NCBI RefSeq assembly: GCF_022581195.2
Contig: NC_061461.1
Location: 6,510,001-6,574,000 of the forward strand
Source: Helicoverpa zea
Lineage: Eukaryota > Arthropoda > Insecta > Lepidoptera > Noctuidae
Direction: 5' to 3'
DNA: 64,000 nt
Position numbers and translations under genes: made by a program. The notes under the pieces were generated by a model, which saw nothing but the letters and a program-made list of their open reading frames with translations, ran no database searches and was not told the origin of the DNA. This document shows positions 55,001 to 64,000 of this stretch, one piece after another (within the stretch, counting starts at the first letter, position 1; each line of letters begins with the position of its first letter).

Positions 55001-57913
55001 TGATCTACCGTTACCTTCGTAAATACATACGTAATTGCATCACATGGCTCAGCGCCGGGGGGAAACCCCGTTGCCGCGGCAAGTTGTCGCGCAGCGGGCG
55101 GAGCTCCGGCGCGATCTCATGGTGGCCTGGAGGGAGCGACTGTCGCAACCCAGTGCAGGGCACGCCACCATCGTGGCGGTAAGTCCCCTCTGAGGAGTGG
55201 CTCGGGAGGAGTCACGGCGCCCTCACGTACCGCATGACGCAGGTCCTCACCGGACACGGTTGTTTCGGGAGGTACCTGCACCGCATCGGTCGTGAGGAGG
55301 CGCCCGGGTGTCACCATTGTGCGGACAGCCCCGAGGACACGGTGGACCACACAGTCCAGGTGTGCCCCGCATGGGAGGGGCACCGCCGGATCCTCGTCGA
55401 GGCTTTGGGCGGCGGCGACCTCTCGCGTCCGGCCCTGGTTCAGGCCATGGTCCGGGGCGAGAGGGAATGGGATGCCGTCGCCTCCTTCTGCGAAGCGGTC
55501 ATGCTCGAGAAGGAGGAGGCAGAACGCCAGAGAGTTCGCACCTCTCATCCCGGCCGCCGCGTTGGACCAGGTAGACACCACGGGCGCCGGGTGTCGCGAG
55601 ATGACTCCCGGCCACCGTAGGCGTGGGTCTGTGGGCGGTGAGTTCGGGTGGCTCATCGTCCCTCTGTCTACTTAGACGACAGACCCGTGTCGACGGCGCG
55701 CGTTGTTCCACGCGCTCCTCAAAGAGATGTCAGCAACCGCAGCGGGGCCCAGCAGGGCCAAGGCCTGCCGGGGCTGCGGGTTGTTCGAAAGAGATACCGC
55801 GACCCTGGTACATAAAAGGCCTAGGACGGAACACGACGGTTTTTAGTCAGTAAGAGTCTGACACTCCCTCACCGCTGCTAACCCACAGCGGGAGGGGTCA
55901 TTTGATGATTTTTGACGTCGGAAAAAAAAAAAAATTGCATCACATACTATAATATAGTTGACGCCTTCTTGTTATGTCAAACAGTAACTGAAAACAGATT
56001 CAGAATGCTGAAATCTTAATATATGAACTTACATTTTCCGACTTATGCCAGCAAGCAATCTCAACAAAATCTTTTCTTTTTTACCGACTTTCCAAGAAGG
56101 AGGATGTTCTTAAGTAAGAACAATATTTAGCCGAAACGAAAGCTAATTTCTCTCTATCCAACATTGCAGAATCCCGCCACAGCAAGTCGCAGCCTTAACG
56201 CGACCATACGGCAGTGACCAAGGCAGCATGACGCCAGATGACGACGAAAACGACGAAGACGGGGACGACGAGGATGACGCGTATACCATAGACGTGACAG
56301 CCCGTAGACAATCACCCACCACAGAGACTGAAAGCCGTACCACAGATAATACAGTACAAGCTGAAGTTAAGAGTGAGGATAAACAAGACACTCCTGAGCC
56401 TGAAGGAAAGAAGTTGTCTTTAGAAGAAGAGAATAGACAGTTGAAGGAAGCTAGGTTATGTAAAGTGTGTATGGATTGTGAGGTTAGTATATTTTTTTGT
56501 TGTTAGAATAAAACAGACATATAATATAAGCCTTGCTCATCTGAGGCGTATGTCTCTGAAAGGGATTCAACGATTCAAAAACGGTTATTATTAAAGGAAT
56601 TCATGATTCATCGTTGATGAATCTTCGATTAAGTTTTGTCATTCAACAATGCTAAACATCATTTAACTAAATATTAATCTAAAGTAATGATTTTTTTAAG
56701 TCCAACTTTACAATCGCCAGATAACAAGATTAGGCTATGTTCAAATGACAAGCGCACAACACGCGTTAGCATGTGTACAGCCTGAATAAAATGTACGTAG
56801 TTGTAAACGCACGTAAGTAAAATGCGCGTTGTGCGCCTGTCATCTGAACGTAGCCTTAGTGATGAAACTTAAACAATCGGCCCTAACTGAAATAACTTAA
56901 TCTGTAAACTGACACCAATTTGTTAACAAGCAATTTTTTTCTATAACATCATTGACATAGAAATGCCAATAATGTTCGATGCAATATATTAATTGCAATT
57001 TGTCGCGCCAGACAGGAAATGTACGCGTACTTGGGAAGTAACATGACTCATAGTGCGTGACTCATATACGGCTAATGTTGGCACACGCTTGCCAATGAAT
57101 AAGTCGTTACAATGCAATAAGACATTCAAAGGGCTTTATTCTAGGAGCTCCCGAGCTATTCTGGGTACTATGATTAATACAGAATATTCCTCCAGAAAGC
57201 TATAATGTCAATTTCATCGTCATCTGCCTAGCACTTGGAGTCGGCTTCAAGTCTAACCGGATCAAAAAATCAGAAATCATTTATTCAAAGTAGGCTGGAA
57301 ACAGCACTTTTCGAATGTCAGGATTACATGAGACAGCCCCAAAAACGCTTTTTTGATATATTTTTTTCTTCAAGCTCTATGTAAAATTATCGACACTAAA
57401 ATTAGGTAGCTAAATATAAAAGACTACATTCTAAGAAAATTGATAAATTTCCATTTGATCCATCCTTTCTTCTTACTTTCTTTCTTCTTTCTAACTTATG
57501 ACTTGTCTGAATAAGTACTCATTGTTCTTGTTCGTAAGATCGTTCCTTGACGTGATGACTTTTGCTTTTGAATGACGGCCTCCGATTGGTCAACGAACCT
57601 GCACGCCCCGCGACCACGCACGCTCTAACGAAAACTGCACGCGTGCGTGCTGGACGCGGCGCTGCGCGTCAAGCGGGAAGTGTCCGCTATTCTGAATTTG
57701 CAGCCTGGTTAATTTATCCTCGCGGCTTTGTCGGTCACATGCTCTTCTTGCCTTTGACTATTTACAATAATATGTGGTATTTTGTCTCAGGTGAGCGTGG
57801 TGTTCCTGCCGTGCGGTCACCTGGTGTCGTGTGCGCGGTGCGGCGCGGCGCTGGGCGCGTGTCCGCTGTGCCGCGCTAGTGTGCGAGCGCTGGTACGCGC
57901 CTACCTCGCCTGA
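46059..57913 (+). CDS. IAP2: IAP2-type inhibitor of apoptosis (3 BIR, UBA, RING)
   Basis: Ten exons, 46059-46472, 47782-47924, 48576-48737, 51106-51310, 51793-51960, 52469-52534, 52816-52918, 54743-54887, 56170-56482 and 57791-57913, with GT..AG borders and closing phase, encode 613 residues. BIR1 is in exon 1 (AGFFYTGEGTEVKCFCCGSK..W..WRHRQLQPNCPFV). BIR2 spans exons 2-3 (AGFYHAGEGRLRCAWCGGEL..HRMYFSRC). BIR3 spans exons 4-5 (AGFFHTGTDDQ|VRCFYCDGGL..W..HAHWFPHC). A UBA-like region (exons 7-8), an acidic linker and a RING finger (CKVCMDC in exon 9, FLPCGHLVSCARC and CPLC in exon 10) follow. This layout matches Drosophila Diap2, a caspase-binding E3 ligase also needed for IMD immune signalling. 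The linker makes it longer than Diap2 (about 500 residues). The RING exon is the first of a tandem array. Confidence 0.93.
47335..47706 (-). repeat. tRNA-derived SINE, nearly full length, in IAP2 intron 1
   Basis: Minus orientation. The head at 47706-47630 has A box TGGCCTATTGGG and B box GGTTCGATTCC; the body ends with 'AAGCCGACCCCAACATAGTT' and 'TGGGAAAAGG' near 47335. Fragments of the same family are at 5290-5480, about 10200-10300, 16515-16680 and about 57236-57262. It is not a tRNA gene. Confidence 0.8.
49289..49345. repeat. Short inverted repeat
   Basis: GTCGCTTCCGAATA and, about 30 bp later, its inverse TATTCGGAAGCAAC can form a 12-13 bp stem. It lies in IAP2 intron 3. No known element was recognised. 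Confidence 0.6.
50011..50261. mobile_element. Palindromic (foldback) MITE in IAP2 intron 3
   Basis: 251 bp, starting CACTGGTCAACA and ending TGTTGACCAGTG. A long inner inverted repeat, ACGTAATCGAAGTCCAGAAC plus ATAAAGTTGC on the left, is inverted at 50167-50210. Almost the entire element pairs with itself around a ~60-bp loop. No coding sequence. The target duplication is unclear. Confidence 0.85.
52190..52466 (+). repeat. Lepidopteran retroposon with (GACA)n tail in IAP2 intron 5
   Basis: It begins 'CTAGCTTTTGCCCGCAACTT', continues with 'CCTATGTCTTTTCTCAAGTT' and 'CACACAAATAGGTTCAGTAG', and ends with a (GACA)n run at 52388-52432 plus 'TTATAATATTAGTTTGGAT'. This is a very common repeat family in moths and butterflies. 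It ends 2-3 bp before the acceptor of exon 6, so the polypyrimidine/branch region of that intron lies within transposon sequence. Confidence 0.75.
54220..54613. mobile_element. Tc1/mariner-type MITE in IAP2 intron 7
   Basis: 394 bp with TA on both sides. The terminal inverted repeats of about 30 bp read TATCGGGTGTGTCGTTCATA / TATCGGGTGTGTCGTTCACA, then ATCACATTAAAT. No coding sequence. TA duplication and size fit a mariner-type MITE. Confidence 0.85.
55046..55932 (+). mobile_element. 5'-truncated R1-like LINE copy C
   Basis: 887 bp in IAP2 intron 8, with target duplication AATTGCATCACAT (55033-55045 and 55933-55945) and a 3' A-run. It extends about 110 bp further 5' than copies A and B (coding LRRDLMVAWRERLSQPSAGH), then matches them. 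A 2-bp loss (TCTGAGGAG versus TCTTTGGGGAG) breaks its frame. Confidence 0.93.
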
Positions 57914-58859
57914 CCCGCTACACGCGCTACTGCCAGGTGAGCGTGGTGTTGTCGCCGTGCGGTCACCTGGTGTCGTGTGCGCGGTGCGGCGCGGCGCTGG
58001 GCGCGTGTCCGCTGTGCCGCGCTAGTGTGCGAGCGCTGGTACGCGCCTACCTCGCCTGACCCGCTACACGCGCTACTGCCAGGTGAGCGTGGTGTTGTCG
58101 CCGTGCGGTCACCTGGTGTCGTGTGCGCGGTGCGGCGCGGCGCTGGGCGCGTGTCCGCTGTGCCGCGCTAGTGTGCGAGCGCTGGTACGCGCCTACCTCG
58201 CCTGACCCGCTACACGCGCTACTGCCAGGTGAGCGTGGTGTTGTCGCCGTGCGGTCACCTGGTGTCGTGTGCGCGGTGCGGCGCGGCGCTGGGCGCGTGT
58301 CCGCTGTGCCGCGCTAGTGTGCGAGCGCTGGTACGCGCCTACCTCGCCTGACCCGCTACACGCGCTACTGCCAGGTGAGCGTGGTGTTGTCGCCGTGCGG
58401 TCACCTGGTGTCGTGTGCGCGGTGCGGCGCGGCGCTGGGCGCGTGTCCGCTGTGCCGCGCTAGTGTGCGAGCGCTGGTACGCGCCTACCTCGCCTGACCC
58501 GCTACACGCGCTACTGCCAGGTGAGCGTGGTGTTGTCGCCGTGCGGTCACCTGGTGTCGTGTGCGCGGTGCGGCGCGGCGCTGGGCGCGTGTCCGCTGTG
58601 CCGCGCTAGTGTGCGAGCGCTGGTACGCGCCTACCTCGCCTGACCCGCTACACGCGCTACTGCCAGGTGAGCGTGGTGTTGTCGCCGTGCGGTCACCTGG
58701 TGTCGTGTGCGCGGTGCGGCGCGGCGCTGGGCGCGTGTCCGCTGTGCCGCGCTAGTGTGCGAGCGCTGGTACGCGCCTACCTCGCCTGACCCGCTACACG
58801 CGCTACTGCCAGGTGAGCGTGGTGTTGTCGCCGTGCGGTCACCTGGTGTCGTGTGCGCG
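57791..58859 (+). repeat. 146-bp tandem array of the IAP2 RING exon
   Basis: Unit starts are 57791, 57937, 58083, 58229, 58375, 58521, 58667 and 58813. Seven units are complete; the eighth stops after 47 bp at 'GTGTGCGCG'. Each unit is the 123-bp terminal coding exon (VSVV..PCGHLVSCARCGAA..CPLCRASVRALVRAYLA, TGA) plus 23 bp of spacer ending CTACTGCCAG, which recreates an acceptor before the next exon. Unit 1 encodes FLPCGH, the usual IAP RING sequence; units 2 and later encode LSPCGH through three clustered base changes and look identical to each other. The high identity implies recent expansion or an assembly artefact. Confidence 0.95.
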
Positions 58860-61800
58860 ATCAAACTCATTTTAGGTCTCAGAAGGTGATTGAAGTGAGT
58901 ATAGACCACATGCGAGTACTGCTCGGATCGGAGTTTAAGATCCATATAGATCTGACCAGTTGTCTGGATGGATTTTAAATTTCTGCACCAATAACTTATC
59001 TGAACTAAACAGTACCTATGTTTGTGCCCACATTCTATGGTGCGAACGATTAGTATAGCTTTGCGAAGTAAGGACCCTAGTGGTCAAATCGTTTCTTCAA
59101 CTGCCCGGCATTGCGATCAGCTGTGATGCTCGGAGAATACCTAATACTTAACAACCCTGTATATAAGATTAAAACAGGCAGCGTTATAAATGAAATATAA
59201 CTAAGATTTTATTTTCAGATCAAACGTCGTGCTATCGAAAACATGGTACTACACACTCTCGACCATTATTACATCTTTATACATAAGCTGCGGGTGACTA
59301 GCTCATTAGTGCTATCGAATAAGTTTGGGTAAGCATGCTGTAAATATCCGTTACTTTAATACTGGGCCTACATTAGATGTATCCATTAAAATGAATAAAA
59401 ACAAAAAAATATCACGAAATAGAAAAAAAAATGAAAAAAACGTACTGACATATAAATAATATTTGCAATAGAAAAAAGAAAACATCGAGTTTAAGATACT
59501 CAAATTAAATTCTAAGTCTGTATAAATCTATAGCTGAAATGTTGCTTTGATAAATCTGCCTCTGAATACTATGGTCTAAAAGCTAAATAAATTGATAATA
59601 TTCCCCGTATATACTTACGCATTTAATTATGCTAGTAAATCTTACATAATTAAATTAATCTATTCCACGTCATTAAATCTTCAGAAAAAAATCTAACAAA
59701 AAAATATTGGACTTATTTTTTGTCAATGTCCAAAGATTAATTATCGGTTGCAACAATTTTAGTATCAATTTCGTAGTATAACTACACTTTTACTTATGTT
59801 ACTTGTTAAACTAATGCTAAAACTAAAATTGAATAAAAATCATTGGTATGATCGAAAAGTATGGAAATTATGTCTTCAAGGGCCGATTTTTAAATCATCA
59901 GTAAACTTCTATCTGAGGTATAATATGGCGGTTTGACATAAATATATAAAACCTCTATAGACAACCCGTCAAACTGTCGAAACATTCCACAGATAAAATT
60001 TATTTAGCGATTAAAAAATCGGCCTTAAATTAAACATAGTCAATCAATAACTATGTGTCTTTTAAGCTGAATTTGTATAAATAAACTTGTCTTTTTATAG
60101 ATTAAAAAACAATAATAGCTTTATAATACCCCGTGCCCCAATTTCTGTGATCATAAAGTTATGGTACCTACATCAACACTATACCTATTTACTTAAAATG
60201 TAATTTTATGTTTGTTAGATGCGTGTGAACGATTTTGAATTGGTAAAATATGTAATTGATAAGTGATATTATAAAACAATAAACTGTTAACTAAAATGAT
60301 CAAAATTTTAATCTTTTAATGAGAATTATCAAAAATGACTTGTATTGTTTTACTTACAAGGAGTAAGTCAGCAATTACCTAAATACTACATTGTTACAAT
60401 GTAAAGAACATACAGATGCCTAGGAATCATACATATTTGCGTTGCGCAACTTTAAAATGTTAATGAGAATAGGCAAAATTCGTTTGAATTGCGAAAAATC
60501 CGCAGAATCTATATAAGTTTCCCTAACCGTCAAACGCGGAAATTATTATTGGCGTAGGGGTCTTGTGTGGTCCATATGTATAATCTATCTATATGTGTAA
60601 TATTACGTTATTTACATATAGGTTTACTTAATTTATTATTGATGTGTATAGTTTTATTGTAGGCTGTGGTAAAAAGAGAAGGCTGAACTAATATTTGTCA
60701 TACTGTTAACGTTTTGCCTTCTCGAAGTGAACATAATGTCGTATAGAAGTTTAGTGTTATAAGATGATCTGATATTACAACAACAATGACTTGCTTTATA
60801 CCAACGGAAAAAGGGGGTTTTGTTTTTCGAGAAATGACAGTTTACGTTCCTGAGATGTTCTCTTGTTTTAATATAACATCTTTTATTGTAGGTGGGTTTG
60901 TTATCGGTCCAACAATTATATAAAAAGGGGCCTTTATGCCTGTAATGTTTAAGCCCTCCTTTGGCCTTAGATAAAGTGCAATTTGACTGTTCTACATGTA
61001 AGTAAGTGTACTTGGTGTGAAGCAAGCCAATAAAATGGTGCCTACAGAACGTCGTTTGTTACGGATCTGTCTTGTTAGGGTGATATCGCACTGGCGTATG
61101 TCAAGTTAATACTCAAACGCTTGCTTGGCACGATGTGACCCTAACGATAAAAGTAAGATCTATGGCCTTAGTATACACAGCCTATCTTGAGAATAACGTG
61201 TAAGCGCCATTTATGATAATACGATTGTACGTCAAGTAAGTAATTGGTATTGTTACGTTGTAGGTACGTAGGATAGTTTGTAAAACAGTGTCATTTTTTA
61301 ATATCATGGTACTCAAATACACTGGTTTGAAACCTCACCAATGGTTTAATGTGCGTTTTCTTTACTCTTTGATCTCGTCATACCCTGATTTCGAACTGGG
61401 TCGTTGCGAATTCCAGATAATATCTATGACGCAGTTGCTTTACAAACAACTGTTCTAAATTGGTAGCTGTTCTATAAAATGGCTCCAAGAGGAAGACGGT
61501 TCCGAGTGACAAAATTTAGAACTAAAATTTATAATCAGATGTTGCACCTGTTGTATAAATGTGAAGGCTGATTCGGCATTCTATCTTTGACAACCATATA
61601 GCTTGGCATCGTTTCGTTTCAAAATGCTCTTATGAAATAGCTTTCCTCATTCCGAAGCCCAGTTATATTTTGCCTTGAAATGAAGCAAATGCTATAAAAC
61701 TCGTATCTACGAGGGCGATTCCAGCTTATAAAGCGTGTTCAAATATTCGCATAATGTTATAAAGCAGCATTCCCGAGCAAACGGCAGATGCAATACAATA

Positions 61801-63649
61801 AGAACGGATGCGCTACAGGCCGGTTTAGTCTTTGTTTTGTTAGATCAAAGGCGAGTTTTTTTGGAATAAAGGTGAAGTGCGTGTTAAGAAGTTCGCTATG
61901 CATGATCCGGCGCCGCGGCGGGCGTCTGGCCGGGAATAGCGCGGCTGTGCGCACACAAATAGCGCAGACGACGCCAGCCGACGACACGACGCATTTGGAA
62001 CAATATTAATATGCGAATGTCGCGCACCTTCACCGCGCCCTGCACTCTGATTCACGGGAGAGCTATGCTCATCCTGGAGAAATGTATTTAGGTAATTATC
62101 TATAGGTAAACGTGGTGATTACCGCTCAATCTTTCTCTGTGTGAGAGGAGGTCGTTCCCAGCAGTGGGACGACTGATGAATCATCAGTGATGATGGATTA
62201 TCTATACCTAGGTGTAATTGTATCCTAATGAATATGTAATTAGTTGATTATAAGCTTTCGCTTAAATGTGGTAGTAGCCTGAACGGATTAGTTATCCCGC
62301 TGCACGAATACTTAAGTTCAGCTAAATATTTTTAAACGTAAGGTGAGTTAGGAGTGAGAAGTTACCGCCACTGGCTTTTGCTATTTGTGGATGGATATTT
62401 TTAAATGAATATTTGGTACTTAAGGGTTCATTAGTATTTTGTAACTTGGGACATTATGTCGATGATTTTGTAGTTTCATATTAGGTACTAGAGTATAACT
62501 GAATAACGTAAATAGTTTCTATAAACTTTCCCACGGATGTTATGGTGATTCGCGAAAATTTAATACGCCACATCATGTGTCAAATAGGACGATTCATCAG
62601 GGCGCTAAGTAGAAAAGATAATGTTTCTTATCCTACGTAATGGACAATAACACCGTTATATCACACAAAATGCCCGATTGTAATCTATGACTTATGGATT
62701 ATTTTTAGTCTTTTATTGATATTAGTCATTTTATTTTTGTGGATAAAATTAAATTTTAACCGGGTTTCTGATCAAGTCGCACAGTCACATTCACATCCGT
62801 AAGAATAATAGCGGAATACCAAAAAGTTCTTTACATGAGTTTCTGATTTTTTTTATTATCCTAAAAGCTAAAATGAGTTTGTTTGACACGCTTTCACTGA
62901 AGGCATGGACATATGTAGTGACTCTGCAAACTGAGGTAGACTAATTTTTATACATAGGTGAAATAACTAAAGTGTGAGATTATATTTTGCCCAGAGACGT
63001 ACAAATATTAAAAAGGAGTAACATAAAACTGGTAACAGTCATCAGCGGTAGATCAACAGTACCTTTCGCTTACATAACTGCTAAATGAGTTAACCGAATG
63101 ACATCAAAATCTTTGTCCATTTACTACTTCACTAAAAGAAATCACGTACCCAACACAATTTCGAACAAAGTTCTCAGAAATCTGAACATAAAATAATATA
63201 CTGAATACCAAAACGGTTGAGTAACTAGAGTTGCATAGCAATCGGTACCTAACTAGTTGAGTCAACGTTTCGCAGAAGCACCATATGTGAACGACTCCTT
63301 TTGAGCTTTGACCAGGAAAACGTTATCGAGTCGGTATGTCCCCGTTATGTAGTAGGCATATGTACTTGCCACGAGTCTTAAAATAAAACTTTATTTATTA
63401 AGGCTCGTACTCATTGGAGAAGTGTAGGTATCGTATTTAGTATTCAAAACTCTTTATAAATCTGAAATAATAATATTTTTCGATTTAATAAAATTGTTTC
63501 TATTAAAACATAGATGTCGCTGCAATACGTGATTAATTCATCTACAAAGATTTTCAACCTATAAGTACTTAGTGATGTTTGCGAGTGAGTCAGCATGAAG
63601 GTAGAATTAATTAACGATAGTTGCCGGTGCATAGACGCAACGTCCTTGC
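58860..63649. other. Downstream non-coding DNA, no gene recognised
   Basis: The IAP2 3' UTR must start here or within the RING array; an AATAAA lies near 59394. A splice-like block at 59219-59329 is discussed under rejected items. A reversed scrap of the moth repeat 'CCCAGCAGTGGGACGAC' lies near 62158-62176, with its partner at 54646-54700. A GC-rich patch occurs at 61895-62045. No exon set, tRNA or other RNA gene was recognised. Confidence 0.4.
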
Positions 63650-63745
63650 AAGGCTGCTGCGCTGGCGATCACGTGCCGTGCGCCTGCGCACCGCGCCGCT
63701 CGGCTCCGTCCCGCCCTCTCGCGCGTATAACCTGAATCAGTGCTT
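63650..63745 (+). promoter_or_regulatory. Possible promoter of a gene beyond the window
   Basis: A GC-rich island in AT-rich surroundings contains an E-box, CACGTG (about 63670-63675), 'GCGCGTATAACC' and 'TCAGT' (63738-63742). The TATA-to-initiator spacing is too short for a standard pair, so only one of them could be in use. No coding start was identified before the window ends. Confidence 0.25.
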
Positions 63746-64000
63746 CAACATAGCCTTTTTTGGACCCTAAGGTTCGAGAAATACCTACAATCCTGTTTCT
63801 TGTAAACCTAATTTCCACTTTTTACGTTATCGATTATTTTTTCTTTTTAATGTTTTTTACCTTTGTCTCTACGCTACCTGTTTTACTTAAATGCTGCACT
63901 TAGTCGCGCTACAATTTTCCTGTTTCTAAGTTTAGATAATAATCACTCTTTTAATAGCAGTTTAGGTACTTAAATGAGTCCGACACCTTCAACTCGTGGC

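Noticed and set aside
57562..57879. Open frame leading into the RING array in another frame (APARPATTHALTKT...)
   Set aside because: It reads the RING exon out of frame; the acceptor CTCAG at 57786-57790 and the conserved RING residues fix the true frame.
57791..58859. CRISPR-like regular repeat array
   Set aside because: Units are contiguous 146-bp coding-exon copies with no variable spacers, in an animal genome.
57831..58945. Series of 60-64 aa open frames repeated every 146 bp on both strands
   Set aside because: They are out-of-frame shadows of the repeated RING exon.
59219..59329. Exon-like block after the RING array (TTTTCAG acceptor, open frame starting IKRRAIENMVLH)
   Set aside because: No donor of quality, no recognisable family, and the IAP2 protein is already complete at 57913. 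Could be a non-coding 3' exon but nothing supports coding.
61840..62055. GC-rich patch with overlapping short frames on both strands
   Set aside because: No start context, family or splicing; composition alone accounts for it.

Overview
The window is animal (insect) nuclear DNA, almost certainly from a moth (Lepidoptera, plausibly a noctuoid). Genes carry spliceosomal introns with GT..AG borders. There are two moricin-type antimicrobial peptide genes, a family known from Lepidoptera, and the intergenic DNA is full of lepidopteran-style SINEs, MITEs and LINEs. No bacterial, viral or CRISPR-type loci were seen. Splice sites were assigned by reading GT/AG borders and checking that codon phase closes across every intron.

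Layout. 1-8.85 kb: a tandem duplication whose units each end in a two-exon moricin-like gene (5095-5616 and 7939-8846). The first unit is split by a 3.4-kb insertion (849-4248) with a 10-bp target duplication; it carries a C2H2/RT/restriction-like-endonuclease retrotransposon and an antisense scrap of a fatty acyl-CoA reductase. 8.85-16.4 kb: repeat-rich DNA with a GC-rich foldback element, a hAT MITE with internal repeats, a tRNA-derived SINE and one unrecognised Cys-rich ORF (13859-14536, minus). 16.4-17.7 kb: two small unrecognised genes. 17.77-20.49 kb: the five-exon farnesyl/geranylgeranyltransferase alpha subunit gene (minus).

20.88-34.21 kb: one nested transposon complex. A Jockey/I-type LINE on the minus strand, bounded by an 11-bp target duplication, was later hit by a ~1.1-kb DNA element, a BEL/Pao LTR element (26304-31444) and an apparently intact Tc1 element (32168-33725). 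The BEL copy has nearly identical LTRs and one long ORF lacking the RT active site and integrase core. 34.6-35.5 kb: a four-exon cuticular protein gene (minus). 37.2-41.3 kb: an eight-exon secreted CUB-domain protein gene (plus) whose introns hold a truncated LINE copy and a PIF/Harbinger derivative with a MADF fragment.

42.0-45.45 kb: 3-ketodihydrosphingosine reductase (minus), divergent from a ten-exon IAP2-type inhibitor of apoptosis gene (46059-57913, plus; three BIR domains, UBA, RING). The terminal RING exon of the IAP gene lies at the head of a 146-bp tandem array holding seven complete copies of that exon plus a partial one, the most unusual structure in the window. 58.9-64 kb: no gene recognised.

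The host genes are individually ordinary (innate immunity, protein prenylation, cuticle, sphingolipid synthesis, cell death/immune signalling) and are not an operon or pathway cluster. The interest lies in the moricin duplication, the RING-exon array with dual-use splice sites, and the layered retroelement histories.
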